Origin: Thiolinea disciformis DSM 14473
GTDB lineage: Bacteria; Pseudomonadota; Gammaproteobacteria; Thiotrichales; Thiotrichaceae
Length of the DNA: 64,000 nucleotides
Direction: 5' to 3'
Assembly: GCF_000371925.1 (NCBI RefSeq)
Contig: NZ_AQVE01000002.1
Location: forward strand, 62,001 to 126,000
Shown piece after piece: positions 34,004 through 45,580 of the stretch. The notes under the pieces are model-generated. The model saw only the letters and a list, made by a program, of their open reading frames with translations. It did no database searches and was not told the origin of the DNA. The position numbers and the translations under genes were made by a program. Each line of letters opens with the position of its first letter. The first letter of the stretch is position 1.

Positions 34004-34031
34004 GGAAAGCTGCCGCAGCGGCAGGCTTTCC
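34004..34031. terminator. GC-rich hairpin after the small secreted-protein gene
   Basis: GGAAAGC-TGCCGC and GCGGCA-G-GCTTTCC form a 13-bp stem with one bulged G and a one-base loop, 12 bases beyond the stop of the next minus-strand gene. It lacks a T run, so it may be a processed 3' end rather than a classic terminator. Confidence 0.5.
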
Positions 34032-34042
34032 AGAATCAGATC

Positions 34043-34336
34043 TTAAGCACCACAGTTTCGTTTACCAACACAGGGTAGATTACCCCAGTGCGCTGCCACG
34101 ACATTCGCAGTCGCTAATAATTTACGTTCACCATAGAAATTGCCTTCAGCACGGCGTTGGGCCGCTACTTGTTTTAAGCGATTGATTTTAGCTCGCAATT
34201 GTTGAGCGAGTTGCGGGCAAGCTGGGTTGGAAACTGGGCGATACATGGCTGCTTCAACGCTTTCGGTTGCGGTGAGTAAGCTTAGACTTAATAGTGCAGT
34301 GGCGCTCAAGCTAGTGATGCTCAGAGATTTTTTCAT
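34043..34336 (-). CDS. Small secreted protein of unknown function
   Basis: 97 residues. A signal peptide of ~30 residues (MKKSLSITSLSATALL..., cleavage near VEAA-MYR) leaves a mature protein of ~68 residues with three cysteines (NPACPQ, LPCVGK, RNCGA) and a basic central helix (QLRAKINRLKQVAAQRRAEG). I do not recognise a family. Predicted periplasmic or exported. Stands alone between DUF486 and mtnB. The odd cysteine count allows one disulfide plus a free thiol or a dimer. Confidence 0.65.
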   Translation of the reverse strand: MKKSLSITSLSATALLSLSLLTATESVEAAMYRPVSNPACPQLAQQLRAKINRLKQVAAQRRAEGNFYGERKLLATANVVAAHWGNLPCVGKRNCGA

Positions 34337-34558
34337 AGCGATGTTCCTTATGCTAAGTCGATGAATATTTATAATTTCAACATGGCGTCGTTATAACTAC
34401 GCTATTTAAGTTTAGGATTGATCCCAGAAGCTGCTGTGAAGATTGACTAGCGGTAGAATTTTTCGGTTTTATAGTGCAATCGCTGATTCAGCTCTGGTCG
34501 GTCTAAGGTTGATCCGTTATGCTAGTACTTTATCTAGTGTCTGTATTGAATACTAAAA

Positions 34559-35188
34559 ATGAAGTCTAACTCCCTTGCCTTATTACGCGAGCAATTGATT
34601 GCCGCAGGTCAGTTTTTTCATAGCCAAGGCTGGGTTCCTGCAACTAGCAGTAATTTTTCTGCCCGTTTGTCACCCACTGAAATTCTCATTACGAGCTCAG
34701 GGCAACATAAAGGCTATTTAGATGAAGCTGGCTTTTTATGTATTGATCTTGAGGGTATTTCCTTGGAGCAGGGCAAACGCCCTTCCGCTGAAACGGGTCT
34801 GCACACGCTGATGTATCGTCGTGATCCATCCTTAGGTTGTGTACTCCATACCCATTCCGTCATGGCAACCGTACTGTCTAGGCAATGTGATCAAATTGTT
34901 TTCGAGGGTTATGAAGTTCAAAAGGCTTTTCCCACTATTGCTAGCCATGAAACTTGTCTTGTCCTGCCCGTTTTTGCCAATAGCCAAGATATTCAAGCGT
35001 TAGCACGACAAGTGAATACCTATTTAGAGGAAAACCCACAAACCTTAGGCTATTTAATTCGAGGGCATGGTCTCTATACTTGGGGAGAAAGCATAATTGA
35101 GGCGCGTCGCCATATTGAAGCATTGGAGTTTTTATTAGCGTGTGAATACCACACTGCTTTATATCAAGCCGCAACAGCAAGGATTTAA
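34559..35188 (+). CDS. mtnB: Methylthioribulose-1-phosphate dehydratase
   Basis: 209 residues. It dehydrates 5-methylthioribulose-1-phosphate in the methionine salvage pathway. Class II aldolase fold with zinc ligands in VLHTHSVMATVL and the later H of IRGHGLYTWG; ATSSNFSARLS and SSGQHKGYL give the phosphate and active-site loops. First of mtnBDC (spacing 3 bases, then a 1-base overlap). No obvious Shine-Dalgarno. The isomerase (MtnA) and upstream steps are not in this window. No SAM-type riboswitch fold was recognised in the 220 bases before it. Confidence 0.94.
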   Translation: MKSNSLALLREQLIAAGQFFHSQGWVPATSSNFSARLSPTEILITSSGQHKGYLDEAGFLCIDLEGISLEQGKRPSAETGLHTLMYRRDPSLGCVLHTHSVMATVLSRQCDQIVFEGYEVQKAFPTIASHETCLVLPVFANSQDIQALARQVNTYLEENPQTLGYLIRGHGLYTWGESIIEARRHIEALEFLLACEYHTALYQAATARI

Positions 35189-35191
35189 TCC

Positions 35192-35737
35192 ATGAGTGAA
35201 TTAAAAATTTATTCTGAGACGAATAGTGAGCAGCCTGAGGCTAATTATGTAAATCATGATCTGATTGCAACAATACTGGCTGAAAAGGGCGTGCGCTTTG
35301 AGCGTTGGCAAGCCAGTCAGCCTTTAAGTACTCAGGCACAGCAGGATGAGGTCATTTCAGCTTATAAAGCTGATATTGAGCGCTTAATGCAAGAAAATGG
35401 TTTTCAGTCAGTGGATGTCATTAGTTTAAGTGCTGATCATCCCGATAAAGCGATGTTACGCCAGAAGTTTTTAAATGAGCATACTCATTCTGAATATGAA
35501 GTGCGTTTTTTCGTGGATGGCCAAGGTTTATTCTATTTGCATCTAGGCGATAAGGTTTACACGGTCTTATGTGAAAAAGGTGATTTGATTTCTGTCCCAG
35601 CGGGAACCACGCATTGGTTTGATATGGGCCCTAATCCGAATTTTAAAGCGATTCGTTTATTCACCAATCCTGAAGGTTGGGTAGCGAATTTTACGAATAA
35701 TGATATTGCTAATCGTTTTCCACGTTTAGAAAACTAA
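35192..35737 (+). CDS. mtnD: Acireductone dioxygenase
   Basis: 181 residues, standard length. A cupin enzyme that, with Fe2+, oxidises acireductone to the keto acid precursor of methionine and formate (with Ni2+ an off-pathway product forms). Metal ligands are in FLNEHTHSEYEVRFFVDG (H-x-H...E) and the later H of PAGTTHWFDMG. Its stop shares a base with the start of mtnC. Confidence 0.96.
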   Translation: MSELKIYSETNSEQPEANYVNHDLIATILAEKGVRFERWQASQPLSTQAQQDEVISAYKADIERLMQENGFQSVDVISLSADHPDKAMLRQKFLNEHTHSEYEVRFFVDGQGLFYLHLGDKVYTVLCEKGDLISVPAGTTHWFDMGPNPNFKAIRLFTNPEGWVANFTNNDIANRFPRLEN

Positions 35738-36429
35738 TGATTAAAGCTATTTTAACTGATATTGAAGGTACAACGACTAGCCTGTCTTTCGTTAAAGATG
35801 TGCTGTTTCCTTATGCTGATCAGCATATAGCTGAGTTCGTAACACAGTATGCGAACCGGCCTGAAGTCGCTAGCCTGATTGAGCAAGCTTGCCAAGAGCC
35901 AGATGCAGAGTGTGATGCTGATGATTTAGCGTCAGTGATTAAGCAATTACGTACTTGGATTGCCACGGATAAAAAAGTCACTTCATTAAAAGCCTTGCAA
36001 GGTTTGCTATGGGAAAATGCTTATCAACAAGGTGATTTTACCGGACATATCTATCCGGATGCTGCCAGTGTATTGCGCCATTGGCACGAGCAAGGTTTAA
36101 AACTGTATGTCTATTCGTCTGGTTCGGTACAAGCACAGTACTTATTATTTTACTATTCCGATTTTGGTGATTTAACCACTTTATTCAGTGGCTATTTTGA
36201 TACGAAAGTTGGACACAAGCGTGAATCTGCCTCATATCAGACGATTGCCAAATTGATTAATAGTGAGCCTGAAAGCATTTTGTTTTTATCGGATATTCAC
36301 GAAGAGTTAGATGCTGCGGCACAAGCAGGTTTAAAAACTTGCTGTTTGGTTCGTGAAAAGCAATCTTTACTTGGTTTAACCCATACTTGGGTTAGTGATT
36401 TTACACATATTAATCTCAAGAATTATTAA
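35737..36429 (+). CDS. mtnC: Enolase-phosphatase E1
   Basis: 230 residues. A bifunctional HAD-superfamily enzyme making acireductone from 2,3-diketo-5-methylthiopentyl-1-phosphate. HAD motif I is LTDIEGTTTSLSFV (nucleophile Asp), motif II the YSSGSVQAQ segment, motif III the lysine of KVGHKRESASY, and motif IV FLSDIHEELDAA. It completes mtnBDC; glmU follows 29 bases later. Confidence 0.95.
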   Translation: MIKAILTDIEGTTTSLSFVKDVLFPYADQHIAEFVTQYANRPEVASLIEQACQEPDAECDADDLASVIKQLRTWIATDKKVTSLKALQGLLWENAYQQGDFTGHIYPDAASVLRHWHEQGLKLYVYSSGSVQAQYLLFYYSDFGDLTTLFSGYFDTKVGHKRESASYQTIAKLINSEPESILFLSDIHEELDAAAQAGLKTCCLVREKQSLLGLTHTWVSDFTHINLKNY

Positions 36430-36458
36430 TTGATTGTGGTAGGACACCCAGTTTTATT

Positions 36459-37853
36459 ATGCCAACTGTAACGACTTTATTTCCGATTGTGCTAGCAGCA
36501 GGACAAGGCACACGTATGCGTTCCGCTTTACCGAAAGTGCTGCATCCCGTGGCTGGCAAACCTATGCTGCAACATGTAGTGGACGCTTGTAATTTATTGA
36601 TTGGTACACGGCAAATTACAGTGGTGTATGGACATGGGGGCGAGCAGGTAATGCGTGGCACCCAAGGTGAGAATTTAGCTTGGGCTTTACAAGAACAGCA
36701 ACTGGGTACAGGCCACGCTGTTAAACAAGCGATGCCGAGTGTTTTGAAATATGCTCAAGACGATACTGTCGTTTTAATTGCTTATGGTGATGTTCCATTA
36801 ATTCGTCCGCAAACGTTACAATTATTAGCGAATAGCCTGAAGCAATCGGCTTTATCGATTCTTACTACTCGTCTCGATAATCCGACGGGTTATGGACGAA
36901 TGGTGCGTAATAACCAGCGCCAAGTGCAAGCTATTGTCGAAGAAAAAGATGCGACGGACGAGCAACGCCTGATTCAGGAAGTGAATACGGGTTTTATGGC
37001 AGCCCGTGCTAAGGATTTCGCTCGCTGGCTAGATCAATTAAGTCCGAAAAATTCACAAGGTGAATACTATTTAACGGATTGTGTGAGTTTAGCGGTCGCT
37101 GAAGGCGGTCAAATAACAACGGTATTATGTGCCGATCCGCTGGAAGTCGAGGGGGCTAATAATCGTGCCCAATTAGCACGCTTAGAACGCGAAGCGCAAC
37201 GCCGCCAATCTGAGGTTTTAATGTTGTCAGGCGTGACCGTTGCAGATCCCACGCGCTTGGATATTCGCGGCCAAGTCACAGCGGGTCAAGACTGCTTTAT
37301 TGATGTGAATGTGGTGTTATTAGGCCATGTGGAATTAGGCGCGAATGTCACGATTGATTCGGGGTGTGTCTTAAAAAATGTAAAAATTGCCGATAATGTT
37401 CATGTCAAATCACATACTTTGATTGAAGATGCTGTATTAGGCGAAAATTGTGAGGTTGGTCCTTTTGCCCGTATTCGCCCTGGTACCGTATTAGGTGCTG
37501 GCGCAAAAGTCGGTAATTTTGTAGAAACTAAAAAAGCTCAAATTGGTAAAAATAGTAAAGTCAGTCATTTAAGTTATATTGGTGATACCGATATGGGCGA
37601 GGATGTGAATATCGGAGCCGGAACGATTACCTGTAATTATGATGGTGTGAATAAATTTAAAACTATTATTGGTGATCGTGTATTTGTTGGTTCTAATTCA
37701 CAATTAGTTGCTCCGGTTACGATAGAAAATGATGCCACGATTGGTGCTGGTTCAACCATTACTAAAACAGCCCCTGCGGGTAAACTCACTGTGTCTCGCG
37801 CACGTCAAATAACGATTGAAGGCTGGCAGCGTCCAGTCAAGGAGAAAAAATAA
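36459..37853 (+). CDS. glmU: Bifunctional GlmU: GlcN-1-P acetyltransferase / UDP-GlcNAc pyrophosphorylase
   Basis: 464 residues. It makes UDP-N-acetylglucosamine for peptidoglycan and lipopolysaccharide. The N-terminal uridyltransferase has [19 protein letters not shown]; the C-terminal half is a left-handed beta-helix of hexapeptide repeats (from ~residue 250) with the acetyltransferase motif [20 protein letters not shown] and [13 protein letters not shown]. Overlaps the glmS start by one base. Confidence 0.97.
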   Translation: MPTVTTLFPIVLAAGQGTRMRSALPKVLHPVAGKPMLQHVVDACNLLIGTRQITVVYGHGGEQVMRGTQGENLAWALQEQQLGTGHAVKQAMPSVLKYAQDDTVVLIAYGDVPLIRPQTLQLLANSLKQSALSILTTRLDNPTGYGRMVRNNQRQVQAIVEEKDATDEQRLIQEVNTGFMAARAKDFARWLDQLSPKNSQGEYYLTDCVSLAVAEGGQITTVLCADPLEVEGANNRAQLARLEREAQRRQSEVLMLSGVTVADPTRLDIRGQVTAGQDCFIDVNVVLLGHVELGANVTIDSGCVLKNVKIADNVHVKSHTLIEDAVLGENCEVGPFARIRPGTVLGAGAKVGNFVETKKAQIGKNSKVSHLSYIGDTDMGEDVNIGAGTITCNYDGVNKFKTIIGDRVFVGSNSQLVAPVTIENDATIGAGSTITKTAPAGKLTVSRARQITIEGWQRPVKEKK

Positions 37854-39688
37854 TGTGCGGCATTATTGGCGCGGTAGCGCAACGTCCGGTGGCAGATATT
37901 CTCATTGAAGGTTTGCGTCGCTTGGAATATCGCGGCTATGACTCGGCAGGCCTTGCGGTATTAGATAGTACGAATCGCTTACAACGTTCACGTGCGGTAG
38001 GCAAGGTGGCGATGTTAGCCACCAAGTTATTGGAAACGCCTATTGATGGTAAAACCGGTATTGCCCACACACGTTGGGCGACGCATGGTAAGCCTGCGGA
38101 AATGAATGCCCATCCGCATGTCAGCGGCACGTGGTTAGGTGTTGTGCATAACGGCATTATTGAAAACTACCTTGCCTTACGTGAAAAATTAGGGAGTTAT
38201 GGTTATGGTTTTGATTCTGAAACCGATACCGAGGTGATTGCACATTTAGTCGCCCTGCATTTAAAACGCGAAGGTAGCTTGTTGAAAGCGACTTTGAAAG
38301 CTCGCCAAGAGTTTAAAGGGGCTTATGCGCTAGCGATTTTGTCCCCTGAAGAGCCTAATACGCTAGTAGTAGCCCGCCAAGGCAGTCCTTTAATTATTGG
38401 CTTGGGGATTGGTGAAAATTTCGTCGGCTCTGATATTCAAGCCATGCTGCCCGTCACGAATCGTTTCATTTATTTGGAAAATGGCGACGTCGCTTATGTG
38501 GGTTTGCATAAGATCGAAATTTACAATGAGGAAGGGGAGTTGGTTGAAAGACCGATTCGTGAGTCGCGTGCCAAAGACAGCGCTTCTGAATTAGGCGAAT
38601 ATCGCCATTTCATGCTGAAAGAGATTTTTGAGCAACCAACAGCGATCGCGTCAACCTTAGAGAATCGTTTAGCCAGTGGTCATTTTTTGCCAAGCATTGT
38701 GGGGCAAAATGTGATGGAAACATTGGCAAAAGTTGAAGAAATTCAAATTATTGCCTGCGGTACTAGCTATCACGCGGGTATGGTTGGGCGCTATTGGATT
38801 GAATCCATGACCGATATTCCTTGCACCGTGGAGGTAGCCAGCGAATACCGTTATCGTCGTCAGCCGCTGCGTAAAAATATGCTGTTCGTGACGATCTCAC
38901 AGTCGGGTGAAACGGCGGATACCTTAGCGGCTTTGGAAAAGATCAAAGAAGCCAAAGGTTGCTTGGCGTCTTTAAGTATCTGTAATGTCGCAGAAAGTTC
39001 GCTGGTTCGCGAATCAGATATGAACTTAATGACGGTTGCAGGACCGGAAATTGGGGTTGCTTCTACCAAAGCTTTCACCACACAACTGCTAGCTTTGCAA
39101 TTATTGTTAGGCACCTTGATTCAAGCTAAAACCGGCGAAACGGACGCAAGCCGCAAATTAGCGCAGGATTTGCAATTACTCCCGATTTTGGTCGAGCAAG
39201 TATTAGAGTTAAATCCTGTTATTGAAAAATTGGCTGAGCAGTTTATCGACAAGCATCATTCATTATTCTTAGGTCGAGGTGCACAATACCCGATTGCTTT
39301 AGAGGGCGCTCTGAAACTTAAGGAAATTTCCTATATTCATGCTGAAGCGTATCCAGCCGGTGAGTTGAAGCATGGGCCTTTAGCCTTGGTGGATAGCGAA
39401 ATGCCTGTGGTGGCGATTGCACCAACCGGCTTATTACTGGAAAAATTAAAATCTAATTTAGAAGTGGTTCATGCGCGTGGCGGTCAGTTATATGTCTTTG
39501 CCAGCCAAAATGCGCAGATGAAACCGGATGAACAAACGCATGTCATTGAATTGCCAGCAGTTCCAGAAATGCTTGCGCCGATTGTATACACCATTCCTTT
39601 GCAATTATTAGCCTATCACGTAGCAGTCCTAAAAGGTACGGATGTAGATAAGCCACGGAATTTAGCGAAGTCGGTGACGGTGGAATAA
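37853..39688 (+). CDS. glmS: Glutamine--fructose-6-phosphate aminotransferase
   Basis: 611 residues. It makes glucosamine-6-phosphate from fructose-6-phosphate and glutamine. The N-terminal glutaminase domain has Cys2 (MCGIIGAVA) exposed after Met removal, plus [10 protein letters not shown] and HNGIIENY. Two SIS domains follow ([27 protein letters not shown]), ending [13 protein letters not shown] as in all GlmS. Co-transcribed with glmU; a terminator follows. Confidence 0.97.
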   Translation: MCGIIGAVAQRPVADILIEGLRRLEYRGYDSAGLAVLDSTNRLQRSRAVGKVAMLATKLLETPIDGKTGIAHTRWATHGKPAEMNAHPHVSGTWLGVVHNGIIENYLALREKLGSYGYGFDSETDTEVIAHLVALHLKREGSLLKATLKARQEFKGAYALAILSPEEPNTLVVARQGSPLIIGLGIGENFVGSDIQAMLPVTNRFIYLENGDVAYVGLHKIEIYNEEGELVERPIRESRAKDSASELGEYRHFMLKEIFEQPTAIASTLENRLASGHFLPSIVGQNVMETLAKVEEIQIIACGTSYHAGMVGRYWIESMTDIPCTVEVASEYRYRRQPLRKNMLFVTISQSGETADTLAALEKIKEAKGCLASLSICNVAESSLVRESDMNLMTVAGPEIGVASTKAFTTQLLALQLLLGTLIQAKTGETDASRKLAQDLQLLPILVEQVLELNPVIEKLAEQFIDKHHSLFLGRGAQYPIALEGALKLKEISYIHAEAYPAGELKHGPLALVDSEMPVVAIAPTGLLLEKLKSNLEVVHARGGQLYVFASQNAQMKPDEQTHVIELPAVPEMLAPIVYTIPLQLLAYHVAVLKGTDVDKPRNLAKSVTVE

Positions 39689-39751
39689 GCCTACTGTTTC
39701 TGCGCCTATCCATTTATTGATAATTCGTAAAATCTGAATCTCCTTTATGAT

Positions 39752-39776
39752 ACTGCCAGTAAGCGCTGGCAGTTTT
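39752..39776 (+). terminator. Terminator after glmS
   Basis: ACTGCCAG and CTGGCAGT pair over 8 bp with a 6-base loop and a short TTTT tail, ~65 bases after the glmS stop. Confidence 0.75.
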
Positions 39777-39817
39777 CCACGTCAGTAGCCTAAAAATCTT
39801 GACTGCGAGGTTATGGC

Positions 39818-41650
39818 GTGTCTAGTACTCAAGGATGGAAAGAGCGATTTTTCCCTTTTACCGATTGGCTTAAAGAACTTAAAAATCCTGCTATTTTAAA
39901 AGCGGATGTATTGGCTGGGATTACGGTTGCTCTCATTCTCGTGCCGCAGTCCATGGCCTATGCGCAATTAGCTGGCCTGCCTGCTTATGTGGGCTTATAT
40001 GCTTCTTTCTTGCCGGTCATTATTGCCGCTTTATTTGGTTCTTCGCGCCAATTGGGAACCGGCCCAGTAGCGGTGGTATCCTTAATGTCAGCGGCTGCGC
40101 TATTGCCGTATGCCAGTCATGGCCCTGAAGCCTTAGTGCTATATGCTGCCTTATTGGCCTTAATGATTGGAATCATCCAATTAACCTTAGGCGTCCTTAA
40201 ACTGGGTGTGCTCGTTGATTTCCTCTCGCATCCCGTTGTCTCAGGTTTTACCAATGCGGGTGCTTTAATTATTGCCAGCTCTCAAGTCCCCAAATTATTT
40301 GGTTTAAAAGGACTTGGAGCGGATAAATTTCATCATCATTATGAATTTATGTGGGCGATACTCGCTGCACTAAAAAATACTCAGTGGCTAGTGCTAGGAT
40401 TTAGTGTGCTGTCCTTGATTTTATTATTGGGGCTTAAAAAATTCGCACCACGCCAACCCAGCGTACTAATTACCGTTGTGATTGCCACCGTATTAGCGTG
40501 GGCAATAGGCTATGAACAACAGGGTGGACAGGTGATAGGCCAAATTCCTGCGGGCTTACCAGCTTTTAATCTACCTATCGTCGACATGGAGTTTAAAGTT
40601 TTAAGCTCCCTCTTTATGACTGCTCTAGTGATTGGTTTAATTGGCTTTGTGGAGGCAATTTCTATTGCCAAAGCCATGGCCTCCCAAACGCGCCAACGCT
40701 TATCCGCTAATCAAGAGTTAATTGGGCAAGGTTTAGCAAATATTAGTTCCGGATTATTTGGTGGCTATGCGGTATCAGGTTCGTTTTCGCGTTCAGCCGT
40801 GAATTTTACGGCAGGGGCTATCACTGGATTTTCTTCGGTGGTGACCGGTCTCTTAGTGGCACTCACTTTATTATTCTTAACGCCTTTATTATACCACTTA
40901 CCCCAAGCGACTTTGGGCGCGGTTATTATTATGGCCGTGATTAATCTGATTAAAATATCACCCATTCGTCATGCGTGGAAAGTTGAACCGCAAGATGGTT
41001 TGGTCGCGGTTGTAACCTTCATAGCCACGCTTGCTTTTGCGCCGCATTTGGATAAAGGCATTTTGCTCGGCGTGGTTTTATCGTTAGTGCTGTTTTTGTA
41101 TCGCACGATGCGCCCGAATTTTGTGGAGGTGGTACGTCATCCGGATGGCTCTTTGCGTGATGCTGCACTACATCATTTACAGACCAGTGAAACGGTGGCG
41201 GTTTATCGTTTTGATGGGCAGTTATATTTTGCTAATAGTGGTTATCTCGAAGGTAAACTACTCAATGCCTTGGCGAATAAGCCTAAACTCAAGGTCGTGG
41301 TTTTAGATTTAGAGTCGGTGGATCATATTGATTCAACCGGCGAAGAAATGCTGACTAAAATGGCCGATCGTTTTCAATCCACGGGCATTGAATTCTTTAT
41401 GGCACGTGCTAAATATGTAGTTTATAAAACCTTAGAGCGTTCTGGCTTTGTCGATAAAATAGGGCGCGAACGCTTTTTCCGTGAGCGTACCCAAGCGATT
41501 AAGCAAGCTAAATCCAAGCTTGGTAATGCCATTGATATTGAACCATTCTTGCATACTATTCCCTTACCAGAGCCCGACGTGGAAGAGTCCGTTAAAGATG
41601 AATCAGAGACCATTCCTAATGAGTTGGCTCACCCCATAAGCGCTGCCTAA
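39818..41650 (+). CDS. SulP-family anion (sulfate/bicarbonate) transporter with STAS domain
   Basis: 610 residues, GTG start. About 10-12 membrane helices spanning residues ~30-430 carry the SulP signature (LVPQSMAYAQLAGLPAYVGLYASFLP; STGPVAVVSL-type LGTGPVAVVSLMSAAAL). The C-terminal cytoplasmic STAS domain (~455-565) has VLDLESVDHIDSTGEEML. The family moves sulfate, bicarbonate, nitrate or organic acids, usually coupled to H+ or Na+; the substrate cannot be read from sequence. The tail beyond STAS is acidic. Lone gene between glmS and rcnA. Confidence 0.9.
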   Translation: MSSTQGWKERFFPFTDWLKELKNPAILKADVLAGITVALILVPQSMAYAQLAGLPAYVGLYASFLPVIIAALFGSSRQLGTGPVAVVSLMSAAALLPYASHGPEALVLYAALLALMIGIIQLTLGVLKLGVLVDFLSHPVVSGFTNAGALIIASSQVPKLFGLKGLGADKFHHHYEFMWAILAALKNTQWLVLGFSVLSLILLLGLKKFAPRQPSVLITVVIATVLAWAIGYEQQGGQVIGQIPAGLPAFNLPIVDMEFKVLSSLFMTALVIGLIGFVEAISIAKAMASQTRQRLSANQELIGQGLANISSGLFGGYAVSGSFSRSAVNFTAGAITGFSSVVTGLLVALTLLFLTPLLYHLPQATLGAVIIMAVINLIKISPIRHAWKVEPQDGLVAVVTFIATLAFAPHLDKGILLGVVLSLVLFLYRTMRPNFVEVVRHPDGSLRDAALHHLQTSETVAVYRFDGQLYFANSGYLEGKLLNALANKPKLKVVVLDLESVDHIDSTGEEMLTKMADRFQSTGIEFFMARAKYVVYKTLERSGFVDKIGRERFFRERTQAIKQAKSKLGNAIDIEPFLHTIPLPEPDVEESVKDESETIPNELAHPISAA

Positions 41651-41825
41651 GTCCTATTTGCCTATGGCGCTGTCAGCTTAAGATTGCAGCTTTTTTGCTG
41701 ATGTATATCCTATTACCTAGGAATTGACTACTGTCTTGATTCTGCTTGAAGCGAAAGTAACTACGAATACGCAAGCGGCCATTCGCGAATTCAAAGCGAT
41801 TACCCAATATTGATGAGACAAGCAT

Positions 41826-42704
<879 letters not shown>

Positions 42705-42715
42705 GCTCATGGAGC

Positions 42716-43834
42716 TTAGCGTAAGTAAGCTAAGGTAATATTGAGCATACGGCGTACAGGTTCCGCAGCGCCCCACAATAATTGATCCCCTACGGTAAAG
42801 GCTGTCAAATACTGTGGCCCTAGATTCATTTTACGCAAGCGCCCCACGGGAATGGTTAGCGTGCCCGATGCCGCTGCCGGTGTTAAACCTGCTAAGGTAG
42901 AGGCTTTATCATTGGGAATCACTTTTACCCATTCATTGTGGCTGGCAATGATGGATTCGATTTCAGTGAGCGGTAAATCTTTCTTGAGCTTAATCGTGAA
43001 GCCTTGGGAGTGGCAGCGCATTGCACCAATACGCACACATTGACCATCCACGGGAATCGTCTTGCTTTCCGTTAAGCCGAGAATTTTGTTGGTTTCTGCA
43101 ATACCTTTCCATTCTTCCTTGGTTTGACCGTTTTCCCACGCTTTGTCAATCCAAGGAATTAAGCTACCTGCTAGCGGCGCACCGAAGTTTTCTGTGCTCA
43201 AACTACCGTCAGTTAGTTTACGAGTCACTTGACGGTCAATATCCAATATCGCGGAAGAAGGGTTCGCCAGTAAGTCAGACACGCTACTATTCAATTGTCC
43301 CATCTGTACCAAGAGTTCGCGCATGTTCTTTGCACCAGCGCCACTGGCAGCCTGATAAGTCATCGAGCTGAGCCATTCGACCAAATCATTCTCAAATAAG
43401 CCGCCCAAAGCCATCAGCATCAAAGACACGGTACAGTTGCCACCAATGTAGTTTTTGATGCCTTTTTGTAAGCCATTGTTAATGACCGAACGGTTGACCG
43501 GGTCGAGCACGATAATGCTGTCAGAGGCCATGCGTAAGGTGGAGGCCGCATCAATCCAGTAACCATTCCAGCGTGCGCGCAAGGGCTCATAAACAGCCGT
43601 GGTATAATCGCCGCCTTGGCAGGTAACAATAATGTCCATCTCAGCCAATTTGTCGATATTCATCGCATCTTCTAAAGGCTTAGCACCCGTGCCAACATTT
43701 GGGCCTAACGAGCCAGCCTGAGATGTGGTGAAGAATACAGGCTCGAAACCATTAAAATCATTTTCAGCCTGCATCCGCTCCATTAATACGGAGCCGACCA
43801 TACCGCGCCAGCCAACAAAACCTACCTTAAGCAT
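42716..43834 (-). CDS. asd: Aspartate-semialdehyde dehydrogenase
   Basis: 372 residues, the gammaproteobacterial type. It reduces aspartyl phosphate to the semialdehyde used for lysine, threonine, methionine and diaminopimelate. NADP-binding [17 protein letters not shown] at the N-terminus, catalytic cysteine in [30 protein letters not shown], and substrate-binding [16 protein letters not shown]. Convergent with rcnA, 11 bases apart. It supplies the hom-thrC branch at 3.7-6.4 kb. Confidence 0.96.
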   Translation of the reverse strand: MLKVGFVGWRGMVGSVLMERMQAENDFNGFEPVFFTTSQAGSLGPNVGTGAKPLEDAMNIDKLAEMDIIVTCQGGDYTTAVYEPLRARWNGYWIDAASTLRMASDSIIVLDPVNRSVINNGLQKGIKNYIGGNCTVSLMLMALGGLFENDLVEWLSSMTYQAASGAGAKNMRELLVQMGQLNSSVSDLLANPSSAILDIDRQVTRKLTDGSLSTENFGAPLAGSLIPWIDKAWENGQTKEEWKGIAETNKILGLTESKTIPVDGQCVRIGAMRCHSQGFTIKLKKDLPLTEIESIIASHNEWVKVIPNDKASTLAGLTPAAASGTLTIPVGRLRKMNLGPQYLTAFTVGDQLLWGAAEPVRRMLNITLAYLR

Positions 43835-43939
43835 TGCAAACTACCTCAACTTTTATTTATTGCGTGGGGGGAGTGAGTGTAACACAAAGCGTTTCGCTCT
43901 TGGTATGCTAGTGTGTGCAGTGCACAAATGGTCGGGTGC

Positions 43940-45580
43940 TTAGTGCTGTGGCGAGCGTTGTGCCACCAAATTCCTCATCCAATCAGGATCCATTTGTGGC
44001 ACGGAGGAAAGCAGTTTTTCGGTATATTCATGATGAGGCGGTGAGAAGATCGTGTCTTTACTGCCTTGTTCGACAATCCGACCTTTGAGCATGACGACGA
44101 CCTCATCCGAGATGGCTTTCACGGTTGCAAGGTCGTGGGTGATAAACATATAGGCTAAATTCAATTCGCGCTGTAAGCGATCTAACAGGCGCAATATACC
44201 TTCAGCCACGAGTTGATCAAGCGCCGAGGTAACTTCATCACAAATAATACAACTGGGTTCTGCCGCTAAGGCACGGGCAATACAAACCCGCTGTTTTTGC
44301 CCACCGGATAGTTCACTGGGGAAACGGTCAATAAATTGATCAGGTTTGAGTTCAATCATATCGAGTAATTCACGGGTGCGTGCTTCGCACTGCTTAGGAT
44401 TCATCCCTAAATAGAAGGCCAGGGGGCGGCCAATAATATCACGAATGCGTTGGCGTGGATTAATCGCCGTATCTGCCATTTGATAAATCATTTGTACTTG
44501 GCGCAGTTGATCTTTGCTACGTTGCCGATAATCTTTCGGTAGTGCTTGGCCTTGAAACAGCACTTCACCTATACGCGGCGGTAATAAACCCGTAATCACT
44601 CGTGCTGTGGTGCTTTTACCACTACCCGACTCACCCACCACCGACACAGTTTGCCCTCGATGTAGATCAAAATTTATCTCGTGTAAAATATCGAGCATTC
44701 CATAACCAGCCGTCACATTCTTTACGCTGATAATGGCTTGCTCATCAGTATTTTCTGCTAGGCGAGTTTTAGTAAACGAACGCACAGCCCAGAGCGATTT
44801 AGTATAGTCCTGCTGAGGAGCGGATAGCATGGTACAGGTTGGGGCTTCTTCGACCAATTCGCCATGGCGCAATACCATAATTCGATCCGCCATTTGTGCC
44901 ACCACCGCAAGGTCGTGGGTAATATAAATCGCTGCGGTATTAAATTTCTCCACAATATCCTTCATCGTCATCAGCACTTCAATTTGTGTGGTGACATCCA
45001 AAGCGGTGGTCGGTTCATCAAAAATAATTAAGTCAGGGCGGCAGGACATCGCCATCGCTGTCATCGCACGCTGCAATTGCCCACCAGAGACTTGGTGTGG
45101 ATAGCGAAAGCCAATCTGTTCAGGATCAGGCATTTGCAATTTGCCGTATAAATCTTTGGCATCCGCATAGGCTTCAGCTTTATTACATTGCTGATGCTGA
45201 ATTGGGGTTTCAGCAAATTGATCAATGAGACGGTGAGCGGGATTGAAAGAGGCCGCTGCACTTTGGGCAACATAAGCAATACGCACTCCACGCAAAGCCT
45301 GTTTCTTTGCTTCGCTCGCGGCGAGCATATCAATACCGTCAAAGTGAATAGAGCCTCCAGAAAATCGGCAACCGGGCTTCACATAGCCCATGGCGGCAAT
45401 ACCTAAAGTGGATTTGCCTGCACCCGATTCACCAATCAAACCCAAGACTTCACCACGGTGCAGAGTAAGATCAATGCCTTTGACAATTTCATGCCAGCGA
45501 TCATCGCGCATTCCATCAATGCGTAAAGCACGTATTTCTAATAACACACTGGATTTGTTTGCCTGAGTTTCATTGTCCAT
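43940..45580 (-). CDS. Dipeptide/oligopeptide-type ABC transporter, double ATP-binding protein
   Basis: 546 residues: two fused ATPase domains, corresponding to DppD and DppF in one chain. The first has Walker A LIGESGAGKSTLG and signature VSGGQLQRAMTAMAM with FDEPTTALD; the second has VVGESGSGKSTTARV, LSGGQKQRVCIARALA and CDEVTSALD. Last gene of a four-gene operon (binding protein, two permeases, ATPase) and overlaps the preceding permease by 11 bases. The fused form is common in rhizobial and marine uptake systems for peptides, opines and glycosides; substrate not determined. Confidence 0.92.
   Translation of the reverse strand: MDNETQANKSSVLLEIRALRIDGMRDDRWHEIVKGIDLTLHRGEVLGLIGESGAGKSTLGIAAMGYVKPGCRFSGGSIHFDGIDMLAASEAKKQALRGVRIAYVAQSAAASFNPAHRLIDQFAETPIQHQQCNKAEAYADAKDLYGKLQMPDPEQIGFRYPHQVSGGQLQRAMTAMAMSCRPDLIIFDEPTTALDVTTQIEVLMTMKDIVEKFNTAAIYITHDLAVVAQMADRIMVLRHGELVEEAPTCTMLSAPQQDYTKSLWAVRSFTKTRLAENTDEQAIISVKNVTAGYGMLDILHEINFDLHRGQTVSVVGESGSGKSTTARVITGLLPPRIGEVLFQGQALPKDYRQRSKDQLRQVQMIYQMADTAINPRQRIRDIIGRPLAFYLGMNPKQCEARTRELLDMIELKPDQFIDRFPSELSGGQKQRVCIARALAAEPSCIICDEVTSALDQLVAEGILRLLDRLQRELNLAYMFITHDLATVKAISDEVVVMLKGRIVEQGSKDTIFSPPHHEYTEKLLSSVPQMDPDWMRNLVAQRSPQH

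Noticed and set aside
34004..34031. Hairpin resembling a CRISPR repeat stem (GCTGCC...GGCAG)
   Set aside because: It lacks the repeat's flanks (GTTCA, TTAGAAA) and loop, and pairs further outward as a simple terminator-like hairpin.
34337..34558. SAM-type riboswitch before mtnB
   Set aside because: No recognisable riboswitch core or terminator/antiterminator pair was seen.
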